64,000 nt of DNA, taken from Monosporascus cannonballus (lineage: Eukaryota; Ascomycota; Sordariomycetes; Xylariales). A program made the position numbers and the translations under genes. This document shows positions 34,682-47,124 of the stretch, one piece after another. The first letter of the stretch is position 1, and the number at the start of each line of letters is the position of its first letter. Location of the stretch: positions 682,001-746,000 of the forward strand of contig QJNS01000001.1 of NCBI GenBank assembly GCA_004154925.1, given 5' to 3'. The notes beneath the pieces are model-generated. The model searched no databases, was not told the origin of the DNA, and was given only the letters and a program-made list of their open reading frames with translations.

Positions 34682-35922
34682 TTAGACAAATCGACCACGC
34701 ATAACAAGTCGACGCCAAACAACCTCCTCGTCCTCATCCTGATGAATGGACCCAGTAGGTGTAGGCTCAATAGGTTCTGGATTCTCGCAAAGCTCCAGGA
34801 AATCCTGCTCCATCCCTTCCCCAGGCACAAACCCGAGATTTAGTAGGGTGTCGGTAGGCGCAGAGTCGAACCTAATCCTTGTTAGCTCGAACCGTCGTGG
34901 TAAAGAGAATAATAAGACCCGAATGCTGAGCCAAGTATTCGTAATACGCACCAGTGGAAAGTGTCAAAATCGAAACCGCAGCTCCCTTGCTTCGGGGCCC
35001 GGGATGTAGAGCGTCCGTGCTGTTCTCCCTGAGATAAAGCTTCAGTCGATACTTCCGAGCCAGATCGACGGTTGAGGGATATGTCGCGTTGGGTTTGCTG
35101 GTGAAGGAAACTGTCGTATCCATTGGTGGTGCCATGCTCGAATGGTGAGCTCCGGTTTATGGAATGTGCTGCCAGCGAGGACTGGAAATTGCTGCCCTGA
35201 ATATCCGCCTGCGGGGAGCTTGCGATATACCCACGGCGCCCACCCTGGTCAACGTGAGAAAGGTGTTTTCTAATGTCCTCGCTTGGGAGATAGATGTCGC
35301 CCGGGTTTTGAGGGGCACCGTGAGGGTTTACGATGCTAGAGATCGCTGCGGAAGTTGGCGGTAATAATGCGCTCGCTGTAGTCACCACGGACCTAGACGC
35401 ATCGACTTGAGAGGCTGTATTTGATGACTGTGACTTGGGGGTGATTTCACGGTGTGCTTGAGGTGATATCGCAGAAGAGTGCTCCTCTATAGGAGGGAGC
35501 GTCAGATCCGCCGACTCTCCCTGCTCCAGGTATTTCCCAAGCCGGCTCTCATTAAACCAGCTTACCAACCCCGTCTGATTATCACTATTTTTGAAGTATT
35601 CATAATTGGAGATACCGGTATTGCCGTAAGTGCCGCTTCGGAGGATGTGCAATACAACGTCCTCGAGATCCGGCCGCGCCTGGAGGACTATGCTCCACAG
35701 GCGCTCACCATTCTGTCCCGTATAGCCGCTCCGAGGGCCTCGTTTACGCACAGGCCTGTTATATGTGCACTCGGTCCCGGCGCGCTCACAGACGCTGCAC
35801 TTCGGGGAGGCATTGTCACAAGGCTGATGTTGCGAGTTGCAACGGTCACAAGCGCGACTCGCCTTCCGCTTCTTGGACACGCGCTTGCCGTCATCACTCT
35901 CACCATCACTCATAGCCTCCAC
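34682..35922 (-). CDS. Zn2Cys6 (fungal zinc cluster) transcription factor, 386 aa
   Basis: DNA-binding regulator. Gene model: complement(join(34682..34871, 34952..35922)). The 80-nt intron has a GTGCGT donor, a textbook GCTAAC branch point and an ATTAG acceptor. It joins FDFDTFHW to FDSAPTDTLLNLGF. Without splicing the frame ends 23 codons later in a low-quality tail. The zinc cluster is at residues 25-52: C25, C28, C35, C42, C45, C52 (spacing CX2CX6CX6CX2CX6C). It is preceded by a basic KKRKASR patch and followed by a RKRGPRSGY linker. The middle is Ser/Gln-rich and probably disordered. The C-terminus is acidic (FLELCENPEPIEP, then HQDEDEE), a plausible activation region. No full fungal-specific regulatory domain is seen, so the protein is short for the class. 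It is divergent from the QutR-like gene, with 836 bp between starts. A regulatory link is possible but unproven. Confidence 0.87.
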
Positions 35923-36758
35923 CGTGCGCTCGTTGTGTGCTACTCTCTCTACGCCACCTTGGCGTAAAGTTTGGCCGGTAAAGTATATTTCGGGCTGACT
36001 CTCAAATTGCCAGCATAAGTGACAGGAGCCCTAGCATTGGAGTCAATCCCACTTCTTAGTATAGAACGGTGCTCAAGGTCCCCATGTCATGTAATCTCGC
36101 ATGCTTAAGATAGCCTACTAAGCTTTATAAGCCGAGAATCCTTGTCGTAGTATGAGGTGGACGTGTGATCAGTCAAAGTCGTGGGACAATTGTACGCGGA
36201 ACTGGAAGCCGATGCGACCGATAACGAATGGCTGGGCTAGCTTGTTATTAATCTTCGGGTGCGCGAAGAGAGCTGTGGCTAGACACTTGTGGCTGTGTTA
36301 GAGCTAAATGTGGCGGTACCTGACCGGGTAAATGCTCTGTGTTTGCCGAATACCCTTGCTGTCTCAGCGACCACCCCTCGAGCTCCGTGCAGTGCTCTCG
36401 GTACGACGCGTCATACCATTTCTCACCAGACGTGGACTAATTTACCCATGATGTTATAATAAGATAGTCAATTTCAACCTCCTTATAGGGAAGCAGATGT
36501 TCGCGTGGGGTTAAGGAATCGACCTGTTTTCAATGGAGTGTTTGCGAAGCAACAGGCTCGCTCACTGTCTTCACGACTACCAAAATCGTCAGTGCTCATT
36601 TTCCTGGCTCCTGTGAGGCTGAAGAGTGTTCGCGCCTCGTTCCAGCGTTAGCGGGTCAAGCTGGGTCGCTCGAGGGATCAGAATCCCAGGGCGGAAAAGA
36701 AGAATAAGCAGCGGAGATTGGGCTCCCGCTAGAAATAGCACAATATCCCGAGAAGATT
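35923..36758. promoter_or_regulatory. Divergent intergenic region between Zn2Cys6 factor and QutR-like gene
   Basis: 836 bp separating two diverging start codons, so it must hold both promoters. I scanned for the 16-bp partly palindromic activator site known from the Neurospora qa cluster and saw no convincing match. ATTGG (reverse of CCAAT) occurs at about 36,717, some 40 bp before the QutR-like ATG, which is too close to the start to weigh much. Confidence 0.5.
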
Positions 36759-39430
36759 TTGGAGAATCGACAAATCACTGTCGGAGGAGTGATCAGGATG
36801 TCGACCACACTTTCCACACTCATCCATCCTGAGCCTATGAGCTTACAGGTTAAGCCGGTCAAACCGAACCACAGAATCTTCCATCCAAACGCCTCTATCA
36901 TTCTCGTGGGATGCCGTGGTGCTGGGAAACGGACTCTTGGGTTTATCGCGGCCAAGTACCTCCGACGGCGGCTTCTCACCGAAGAGCATTGCTTCGAACA
37001 GGCCAGTGGATGTAGTAGGGCCAGCTACCTCCAAAAGTATGGGAAGGACGCCTTGAACTCCCAGATGGCAAGGGTCCTGGCCCAGACCATCGGGATGAAT
37101 CGAAGTAACTGCGTCATAGAATGTGGAACGGGGACGCTTTCTACGGAGACACAAGCAATCCTGCAGGCCTGTACTGAAACGAATCCGGTGATCTACATCC
37201 ACCGCGACAAGGGGTATATGCACCAGCTGCTTGGACTACCTCCAGCCGACGCGGAGCGCCTCCTGCGCGCCGATGAGGAGCATCGAGAACTTTCTAACCT
37301 TGAGTATTACAACCTCTTAGACCCTAGCGGTGAGGAAGTTGCGTCTCAGACTACACTTCGTTCGACACTCATGTCATCCGCTAGGTTGATTCGAGCGAAG
37401 CAGGATTTCATCAACTTTTTGGACTTGATTCTGGGTCACAGCCTAACCCGGTCTTGGATGGAAAATCCCTTCTCTATTAATGCAATACCACCAGAACATC
37501 GGCTTCATACATACGTCCTCCACTTGCGTCTTTCCTCTCTGATGGACCTGAAGTTGAATTTGGACGAGCTAGAAGCTTCTGGAGAAGCCGTAGAGCTCAT
37601 TATCGATACTTGGCCGAACCGTCTGTTGGATATCATCGCAGCGCAGGTGGCCTTAATACGCCGGAAATTGGATGTGCCAATCATTTACTACGTCGAAGAG
37701 AATCCGAGAGAGGAACGTCGGCGGCCACAAGAAGAAAAAGACACTGTGGATCTCAAGCTGATGCTGCACGGCCTGCGGCTTGGTGTTGAGTATTTGAGAC
37801 TCGACTTGGAAAGAAACCAAGCATTAGTCACGCAAGTTCTCGATATGCGAGGGCGAACAAAGATCATTGGCAACTATACGATGAAAGGCTTCGGAGCACC
37901 CCAATGGAATGACAATGTTTATGTTGAGCATTTCCTGCGAGCGCGGTCCCTCGGATGCCATATTGTCAGCATTGGCAGGTTCTGCATTGGTGATAGATCT
38001 GCGGAGAGCTGGCGACTACTCATGGATAAGATCAACCCGCTGCCGGAGCCGAAGCCGCTCATCATAGCCTATGACTTTTCTGTTCTTGGGCTTGTGAGCG
38101 CAGTGCAGAACAGATCGCTGAACCCTGTTGGGCATGAAGCTCTCAAGGGTTCGCCCCGGGAATGGTTGGCCGGAGTACATACTGCTCGAGGAGTCATGCG
38201 GCTCTTGTTTCGTCAGGGGCTATTGCAGCCCCTGAATTTCTACACCCTAGGTTCTAATGTCTATTACTCAGCGTCGCCCTCAATGCATCGGGCGGCATAT
38301 GAGCATTACAGTAAGTCAACGCTCAGCAATATCGCGATAGTCTTGCCGTTCTTCCAGTGCTTGTGCTCCGTGTTGATGGGTTCTCCACAGCACGTGGACC
38401 AAAATATGTCGACCTTTGAGCGAGTGTGCTAACTGCGACCGCCATAGTGATGCCACATACATTTAACGCCAAGCAATGTACATCAGTTGAAGAGGTCGAC
38501 TGGATACGGTGCGGACACAACTTCGGTGGCGCTTCACTGACCGCCCCCTTCAAGGTTGCGATCATGTCTCGTGTCGACCACCTTAGTTCTCACGCAACAG
38601 CCATAGGAGCAGTTAACACCCTCTTACCCCTTCGCGGGAAGACATCTTCAATCCTGGACCACGCGAATGCTCGAAACACTGCTGGAACTTCAAGCAAGTT
38701 CTACGGCGACAATACCGATTGGAGCGCCATGGCCACCTGTCTACGCCGCTCTATAAGTCCCAGGAACTCTGTTCAGCCGTCACGGACTACCGGCCTAGTA
38801 ATTGGGGCTGGGGGGATGGCTCGAGCAGCGATATACGCTCTCATCAAGCTGGGCTGTCGAAACATCTTCATTTACAATAGGACGAAGTCGAATGCAGAGC
38901 GAGTCGCGGGGCATTTCAACAAGTATGCTCGAGAGCAGAAACTTCTGGCGCGGTATAATGAGGACGGCCGGATCTGCCATATCCTTGATTCACCTACGCA
39001 AACCTGGCCAAGTGGCTATCAATACCCTACGATGATCCTGTCTTGCATCCCGGCGTCTGGTACCGACGATAATCCACCAGTAGATTTCAGAATGCCACCT
39101 CATTGGCTGAAAAGCCCGACCGGGGGTGTTGTTATTGAGGTGTGCTATGCCCTTTTTCATAGCTAGTATTTTTTCCCCCTCAACTAACAGGTGTTTCCGT
39201 CACAGATGGCTTACGAGCCGCTTATAACGCCCCTCGTCAAGCAAGTACGTCGCATAAGGGAACAGGGAAACCATACCTGGGTCATCGTCGATGGATTGGA
39301 GGTCGTGAGCGAGATGGCTATGGAGGCCTTCGAGCTTATGACGGGCCGCAAAGCGCCCAAGGCCTTGATGAGGAAGGTGTGCAACGAGACTTGGGAGAGG
39401 CAATGTGCCCCATTTCAACCTCAGAGGTGA
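36759..39430 (+). CDS. qutR: Quinate repressor-like protein (QutR / qa-1S type), 822 aa
   Basis: Homologue of the repressor that holds quinate catabolism off by binding the activator; it descends from the three C-terminal domains of the pentafunctional AROM protein. Gene model: join(36759..38310, 38448..39139, 39206..39430), introns 137 and 66 nt (GTAAGT and GTGTGC donors, CTAAC branch points). Shikimate-kinase-like domain ~40-225 with P-loop GCRGAGKR (51-58). Dehydroquinase-like domain ~230-450: the region that carries the catalytic His in enzymes reads KIIGNYTMK (368-376), and the Schiff-base Lys region reads HIVSIGRF, so both residues appear lost. Shikimate-dehydrogenase-like domain ~491-822: SASPSMH, GGASLTAPFK (K553) and GDNTDW (D607) keep the enzyme pattern, plus GAGGMAR at 636-642. 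Family proteins are about 900 aa, so this is slightly short at the N-terminus. M14 or M27 are alternative starts. No qut enzyme or permease is nearby. Confidence 0.9.
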
Positions 39431-42210
39431 ATTTCCGTGTCTTCGCACTTCTGACTTGGGATAAGCGGATCACCTCGGCCTCCGCTGTAAAAGCAGCAAT
39501 CGTCAGTCTGGCAATCACTACAAGCTGGGTGGCTTTCCTACCTCCAGCAGGATAGCGCTGATCTGGAATATCCCGGTTTCTGACCTCCCCGTTCTCGTGC
39601 ACGGCGATCCATAACGGAGCTTTGACACCGCAGTACAAGAATTATACCTGTCATCGCTCCTTATATCCAACATTGGCGCCGGTAACTTCCCGTCCATGCT
39701 TGACGGAACCTGCAGTGCGATAGCTTCGGCTCAGCCGAGGACTTGAAGGTGTGTCCTGGATCCACTCAACACCATGCCTTCTTGTGCTAGCGCACGGTAA
39801 AGGAGTCTGCATAGACTGCCGGGCAGGTATTCCTTCTCATCAAGCAATTCAGGCATGATCAGCGAGTATCATGTTCCGCGGGGCTTCAAGTACCTTGACG
39901 TCAGACCCAGCACCATTATACGTACGAAAACTGGCTGCTTGCCTTCAATGCTCGGACCCCGGTCGAGTTCTCCATCTCTAAAGAGGAGGATCAGTCCCTG
40001 TTGGTTGCGCCGGCGCTAACGGGAAACACCGTCTCTAACAGCCGCATCCTACGATTCCAGGCCAAAAGATGCTTGAGCACTGCCAGCTATTGGCTTTTTG
40101 CATCTCAGAGGCATGGGGTCTTCCGGGCTTGAAGGGCTTGGTTTCATATTGGTTGTCTATTAGGAGCTCCTATATGTCATGTCTAGCTACACTCCGTCTT
40201 CTAGGGTTTCTGTTTATCTTGCGAGGAATGCTGCAGTCTAATCAATAATATATCATGGATTCTCTCAGTCGTAGCTTTACCCGCTGCTCACAACCGGGCG
40301 ACCATATGGAGACGGGTGGGAAATATCACGAGCATAGCTTAGCCACTCCAAGCAATACAGTTACCGGCAGGATTCGAACCGCTAGGGGCAAGTTCATCTC
40401 AGCTTCTTGAGGAAAAGCAGGTGACTGGCTAAAATGGTTTTGGGATTTGCATAGGAAAATTCCAGGCATAACCAAAGATGCAGACGAAAAAAAAATTTTA
40501 CTTAATTTAAAAAATTATATTTACATACAACACCAGGGATTCGCTGGTCGTCACCGACCCAACTACTGATCTGGCGGTATCTGGCTTATCTAGGGGAGAG
40601 CGGACGGGATCCCGAGTTTTCCAGATCCTGTGGTCGTATGTGATGAGGATTTGGGTTATCCTGCTAAATATACAATACTTCACCTCATATGCCCGCCTTG
40701 GGATGGTAGAAGTCACGACACCTACCCGAATGATGCGCTCCGGACCAATCGCTAGGCCCCGAACCATAAGTCCGCTGCCCGACGTGACTGATCTGCCGCA
40801 CCTTCTGTAGAGGACCATAGAGTGGGGCGAGGATGGTGCCGGCCGGCCGGCGGAGCATGGAGCCAGTCAGCAATGTTTCCGCAGCTGCTAGTTTCCGTGT
40901 TGCCTTGCTTGAAATGTCGTGGTTTACGCCTTCTCAATCTTAGCTTCGAATATCTAGCACGAGGACAGTAATGCAGCCGGCGACAACACGATAACGAGCA
41001 GAAGGTCGTTTTGCAGCCGAGCTCCAGGCTCTATGTACGCCGGGAATGGCGGCGGCCGCCCCTGAACTCGCAGTCGAGCTCCAGGGCGCCCTCAGAGGCT
41101 AGTAGTGCAGGTCTCCCCGTCTGAATACTCTCTATCATCACAGTAATTGTAGGCATGAGATTGCAAGTAGAGAAATCCGCAACAACAGGAGACCGACAGG
41201 CCCATCGTCGCTGATCATGTTCAGGACGGTTCTCCTGCGATATCCAATCGCCCAGGGCCTCGACACCCGGTCCCGAGACGGATGGCTGCATCTTCCTTTT
41301 TAGCACAGAGAAAGACGAATGAGTAAAATCAAAAGCAATAAGGAAAACACAAAGTGGATAAAAGTTTGCCGCAGACTCCATTCATATACTTAAGATCCAT
41401 ATTGGTTAAGGGGTGCAATCAGGTTGAGATAACGTGACCTCCGCTTACATAATCCACGCACATACCCAGAGCAAGAGCAGAAAAGCCTAGGAAAATATTA
41501 AGCTCGCTTGGAATTCTCACCAAATTCGTCGCTTTAACTCCATTTTTCTTGATCCAACACCACGGATTTTAAGCCCAACCGGCTATTATTTATGGGTTTT
41601 GGGGCAAAATTCATGGAAATCACGCATATTCACGACATTGGAATACCCCATGAAGATAACTACGACTTCACGTACCGGAGGGCAATGGTCAAATGCGCCC
41701 AGAAGACAATCTTCGCTCGAAGTCCCCGGAAGCGGGTACCGAAACCCGTATGACTCAATAAAGGACCTCAGTTGTTTGCTTCAACCGCTACACTGGAATC
41801 GAGAGCCCAGCCGTACGCGGTTTATGTCAAAGAGTCAGGGTAGGTACACAAAAAATCAATGATTAGTGAGCTAATGTATAATATGCGGTTGCCCGTGTAC
41901 AATGAATGTTGGTGAACAAGTCTATTACAATAACTCTCCAGCTTGCGATGCTTGCCGCAAAATACTCAGGGAGAGGAAGAAAGATCCAAAGTCATACGGA
42001 TCATGGCGGTTACGAATCAAAACCTCTAGTCCCAATATGAATACTCGGCCGAAAGTGTCACGCTGCCTCTCCGAAACCCCAAACGTGAAGATGACCGGAG
42101 GGAGTGTACAAGGAAATATTACCAGAGCCGAAGAGTATGTGTAAGCCAGGTGCGATGGGACCAAGCGAGTCACGCCCAAGGCGACCGGGGCGGACTAAGT
42201 TGATCTTGGT
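39431..42210. other. Gene-free stretch, 2.8 kb
   Basis: No gene recognised. A minus-strand frame at 41031-41381 (116 codons) and plus-strand frames at 41599-41862 and 41902-42144 lack domains and splice partners. A fragment resembling a tRNA T-arm at 40364-40381 does not fold into a tRNA. Confidence 0.45.
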
Positions 42211-42883
42211 CTAGATCAGTTCGAAGCCGTCGTCCTCTACGACCCTCGCCTCTTCTGCGACGGGCTGGGGACTCTTCCGCCGGAGATCTCGCCGGGCCTT
42301 TCGACCCTTGAGAGCATCTCCGTTGGCATCTAAGACCTCGTACTCTTTCTCGACCAACTTCTCCGTGTCTCTCGGGTTCGTCTTCACGAATATGTCAAGC
42401 GACAGTGGCCTGCCCGGAGTATCGGTTCTATCGAAGCTGTACAGGAAGTTATCCGGAACATCCAATCGCCGGTCGTCGGGAGAAGGCAGAAAATCATGGA
42501 TCGATCGCGAGATGTTGGAGGGGTCTTTCAGTTCCGCCAACGCGTCACATTTCGCACGTGAGTGGCTCTGAAGAACGCCGTGCGCGGCCATCCCGGTTCG
42601 CGGCTTGACGATGTTACTCGACTGGCGGTGATTGCTAGAGAACAAGTCAGTACGGCGACCGGTTACAGTTAGGGCTTTGGCGGCTTGGTGTGACTTACTA
42701 CAAGCGCTTTTGCGGCCGAACCTTTGCTTGTTGACTTGCGCTGCCGGTCAGCCTGTCAGGGTTCCAGAGCTGGTACACTCCCGCGGAAGACCGGGCTCCC
42801 AGAGACCACTTCGCCTTGTTCTCCTTGAACCGCTTGGAGTCTTGGGCAGCGCTTCGCAAATCCCTGGTCTGTTCAAAAGCCAT
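42211..42883 (-). CDS. Hypothetical protein, 202 aa, two exons
   Basis: Not recognised. Gene model: complement(join(42211..42634, 42699..42883)). The 64-nt intron has a GTAAGT donor, a CTAAC branch point and a CTAG acceptor, and phase is kept (PQKRL-Y-NHRQSS). The protein is highly charged: a basic N-terminal half (DSKRFKENKAKW, then KVRPQKRL) and a C-terminal half with an EKEYEVLDANGDALK segment, a basic KGRKARRDLRRKSP stretch and an acidic end (VEDDGFELI). No signal peptide or membrane segment; the basic patches could serve in nuclear localisation or RNA binding, which is inference. I chose the ATG at 42883 for its context and Met-Ala start. The frame is open to another ATG at 43066, which would add 61 Ser-rich residues. 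A good splice site in phase makes it a real gene. Confidence 0.72.
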
Positions 42884-45800
42884 GTCTGGTTGTGACTGAT
42901 GCAACAGATGCGGATTCTTCAGACGTATGATTGTTGTATAACGTCTACTGGAGGATGCTGAGTTTGCTGTGGCGATACTTATACACTTAGGGGTTTCTTG
43001 TTCCTGATGAAACGACGATGCAGCAAGACGACTCGAAGGAATAACTAGGAAGTTGTTGCAGCCCAAGACACTAGGTCCTGACGATGACGATGGGCAACTG
43101 GAGAAGATAGGCGATGCGAGTTAAGCAAGTTATGGAGATGGTTGATGATAGATGGTTTGTAGGGTTGAAGAGAGAAGAGGAGGTTTTACAGGAAGCACTA
43201 GGGAGGGTTCTAGAAAGGATGAGACCGAGTCACACGGCAGCTATGTTGATGAGGTAAGGCAGGTCCGGTGCTAGTTGCTTGACTGTTTGCAAGGGGAGAA
43301 AGCGGCTTTTGTCTGGAAAGCGAAAGAAGCGTGGATTAGCAGCAAGTGCACCAACGAAGTCAGGTGGAAAGGGGCTTTGTTCGCAGGGAAGAGACAAAGA
43401 GTGAGTATTGCCCGTCGGCCGATGACTCAGATGATGATGATAATGATGATGACCGGCGTAACCGTTAAAGGAGATTGCGCAAGTCGCGATTGGTGAGGCA
43501 CAGCTCGTCCGGCGTGTCTGACTCGAGTCTAATCTTATCGATAACGGCAGCTTGCGTGCAGCGATGACGTTGAAGGCTTGATGGGAGGTTTGCGATCTTC
43601 AACAGAACCCAGTTACATAAAGGAAGATAAGGCAGGACTGGAAAGCTTTGGAGTTCTATTGTTGTTCGATGAATTGTACATGTGTTGGAACCACAGCGAA
43701 AGGGGGAGGACAGTAAGAAGAAGACGACCCCAAGCGCACGTCCCGAGGCCGCTCGTAGTAGTCTTATCGTCCCGCCAGCTGGCTCTCTCTGGCCCCATAC
43801 CAATGATAGGAGGTAGACCAACACGGGTATGTAAGCAGATGGATCGCTGAACACGTGGTTTTTAGCTACATAGGTACATACATACTACATTTATAGAGTA
43901 TACATAGAGCACTATATCTAGCATTGAGAGTCACTAGGAATCTTCGCGCGTACCCTTAACGAAACATTACAGAATAGGGAACCCAAGCCACGGTCGGGGT
44001 CACCACATCTGATGTCTGCCTGTTACTGTTCTTCCGCTGAATCATCGCCGGGCTGATAACGTGCTGGGCAGGGTTGGTTATCTCCACCTTGTGACCTGGT
44101 TTGCCTGTGTGATTTGGCGGCAGGACTTTGGGGGTTGCCCGTGGGCCTACTACTACGGCACGATAAGGATGTAACCGCCTTCCATTTCGGCTTTGATTGT
44201 GTGCTTAAACTACATATACAGACAAATACCTAGTTGAACTGCTACCTACCCACTCACTACCTAGGGCGAGTTAGATTGCATACTTCCGTACTTTCATGGC
44301 CATAGCATACAAAAGATCGACATCAAACCGTCGTTGGTCGGCAATTTCCCCCTGGTCTTGTGGCTTGTTCGTTTGTACAGTTTGGCGCCGAGGACCTGCG
44401 CAGCCGTAAGTTTCTCGCCTAACCCAATCAGGTGGTCTCCCGGCCCGGGTTCCCCAAGGCGTCCAACGTTCAGCTCTCCTGCTGACCGACGACGAAAGTC
44501 AGGCGGGCCAGCCCAACCACCAACAACATCATCGGAACCCGATATGCTATTGGATCACCATCGTCATTTTGGACGAAAGGGTGTCGTCGGCGGCCTTGCG
44601 CTTTGTGGGTTGAAGGGTGGATGCGAATCGAGCCCGTGCCTTCATTAGCGCGATGCTATTCGTCGCATCGCAGGCCCATCGACCAGACAGTACAGGGCTC
44701 CCGACAGAGGCCGCCGTGAAATAGTATTTACTGAGGTATGCGCCTCATCGCATAATGTCACCGCTGCGCTCCCAGATTATGTGGCCAGTCTACAGTACAT
44801 CCGAATGTGGCCCGAATAAGGGGCATCCCGAGGCTCGCTTTAAGGCAGAGGCAGATTCGGATACCACCCCATGTGTCTCCATGTTTGGGTGGGACACTGC
44901 TATCGCAAATATAGGTAGGGGGTAGCAAGTAAAGCTTTTCTATATCGACTGAGGGATTCTACATAGCTAGATAGTTTCTGGCTCTCCTGATTGCCGAATT
45001 TTTTCCGCAGATTTCCGTACTGTCTCGTGTCGCTCTTAGAGGCAGGCACCGTGGTGATGCTTGGGGTAACCCCAGCGCTACTGTGATAATATAGGTATGG
45101 CAGGCTGTGCGATCCGGTCGCATAGGACATTTCGCCTGGGAGCAATGCTACCTACAATACATAAGCAGCGAGGGATCACGTATAGTACCCCTACAACACG
45201 TGCGACCAGCTTTTGTAAGATAATAAAATAGTATCAGATAGAGTAATATGGTCGCCAACCAGTCGCAAGCTGAACTTTAAGCAGCATATTGAGTTATCTC
45301 TATCTGCCAAATCTAGGAACATCACTTTCAGCTATACCCACAAAGGAATCGCGGCGGTCTAATTCTGAGATCTCATCATGCGGAGATGTGTGGTCTCGGG
45401 CCTCCTCAAAGTGGTGCCGAGATACCTACCTCCCAGCTTCTTCGGCTTCTTGCCGCCCTCGGTTATTGGAGGCTTTCCTGCCTAGTAGAGGATGGCAACA
45501 TGGTGAGCATTCCGTAGGAGGGCCCAGATATGCTCGTATGTGAGAGAAGTTTCGTCCTCATGAGATGCACGTGCCTCCATACTCCCCTCTGATCTTGGCA
45601 GCTAGCCCGAAAAGGGGGCCTAGGACAAATTCGCGGGGGTATTCTTGACATACTTGCTATCAGTACGTCTAAGGGGCTGGAGTGCCTCTGATGGAATGGC
45701 AGCAGTACGAAGTAATGCTATGCTTACCTATAAAATGTTTAGGGAATTGCCCGGTATAACCAGAGCTAGCCAGGATCGATCGTGCGTGATGATGGACTAG

Positions 45801-46980
45801 CGATTGCACATCCCCCAGCCGGCATTCACCTTGATCGATAACGCCAGGAACACCAGGTACTTATTAGAGCCTGTCCCCAAGGGAGCTTTATTTTGCTGTA
45901 CTAGACCACGAGAGGTGCCATTGACGCAGGGTCAAGGTGACTGTTTTATCTAAACAATTTCGTATTCCATCTTTTCCAAGCCGAAAATGTCTTTGATTTC
46001 TGTTCATATAAATTGTAAGATTAAAGGTATATCCGTCGGTCACCATGTAGCTACCGTTGCTATATAATTCCTTATCAGTTATTATCAAGGGTAAGAGTAA
46101 CGTTGCAACCCATATATGAATTATCAATCTGAAACCTGACCTCTTTTCCATTCCCCGGGAGCAACCCAGCCCTATGTTACGACTCCGCACCGGACTTTAT
46201 CTATAACCTCTGGTTGACCCTGACAGTACCGCCTATTACTAATTCATCAAGACAGGCCACATATCCTAGCACCAAGCGCCGAATTCGGCCGCCGAACGCG
46301 CTTTGCGATCATTAAACTTAGTATATGAAGTTCAAATGGATTTACTAAAGAACCCGTAGGCCCATGACAGGAAGGAGACATAGTGTGGTGAGAAGTACCT
46401 TCCTGTCAAGGGCCCTGTCTGATCTGCTATTCGAATACTGGCTTTCGGTCTCGTCACTCTTTCCAACATACCCATACCGTAAGTAGGAAGGTTTGTATGG
46501 ACTGCCGAAACCGAGGCATATCAATTCTTTGTTTGTTGCTCTTGTCCAGAAAGTCAGTCAAGTTCCACTTCCATTCCTTGCCACACTCTACCTGTGCTTC
46601 TGGGGGTTAGCGCCCTTCAAATTGGCTACTCGGTCCTCAGCATCTCGAACTCATCATTGCGTACAAGTCTGGCAAGACAACTCTTAGACGCGTTATACCT
46701 CTTTTCCCAACCTCATATTATGCTACCACATCCGTTCTCTTCCGAGGTTCACTTCCTGCTCGTCTTCCTCGTCGACTTGTCGTTGGGCTGCGCAACCGCC
46801 TTGGACTGGATCGAGTGGCAGCAGCACGCATCAACGAATTCCAAAACTTGCTCAAAAGCTTCCAGAGCTCGCCCGGCACCATTCCTTATCCCTCCAACTG
46901 AGCTCGAAGCAACGAGATCCACTTTACAAAGCCCCCCCCCCAGAAGAGTGTGTGACGTCGGTCTGCCAACAACAGCAACC
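42884..46980. other. Gene-free stretch, 4.1 kb
   Basis: Contains the upstream region of the 42883 gene, with an imperfect GAT/ATG trinucleotide run at 43430-43453. Beyond that only chance frames of under 130 codons are visible. The last ~450 bases are pyrimidine-rich on the plus strand, like a promoter leading to the ATG at 46981. Confidence 0.45.
43430..43453. repeat. GAT/ATG trinucleotide microsatellite
   Basis: Short imperfect run of ATG units with one TAA interruption, in the upstream region of the 42883 gene. It may have no function. Confidence 0.7.
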
Positions 46981-47124
46981 ATGTCGACCAACCCCGCCGC
47001 CCAAGAACCCTCGGTCGCCGCCCCAGCCGACGATCCCGCGCCATGCGCAGCAGGAGGAGCAGTCCAGGAATCCGGAGCCTGGCTCCGGGAAAAGCGGGTC
47101 TACCCCTATTCGAGGTTAGAATAG
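46981..47124 (+). CDS. Possible truncated gene start, 47 codons
   Basis: The ATG has a strong context (CAACCATGTC) and follows about 450 bases of pyrimidine-rich leader, exactly the layout of a fungal gene start. The frame is Ala/Pro-rich (MSTNPAAQEPSVAAPADDP), then changes at about residue 37 to unrelated-looking residues and stops at 47122-47124. No donor site leads to a recognisable second exon. It may be the 5' end of a gene cut by a rearrangement, or an assembly join. Function unknown. Confidence 0.3.
   Translation: MSTNPAAQEPSVAAPADDPAPCAAGGAVQESGAWLREKRVYPYSRLE

Noticed and set aside
35923..36758. Quinate-activator binding site in the divergent promoter
   Set aside because: No sequence fits the known 16-bp partly palindromic consensus well enough.
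40364..40381. tRNA T-arm-like sequence on the minus strand (GGTTCGAATCCTGCCGG)
   Set aside because: The T-stem does not pair fully and no matching acceptor, D-arm or anticodon arm can be folded around it.
41031..41381. 116-codon minus-strand ORF
   Set aside because: Ordinary composition but no domain, no introns and no recognisable start context.
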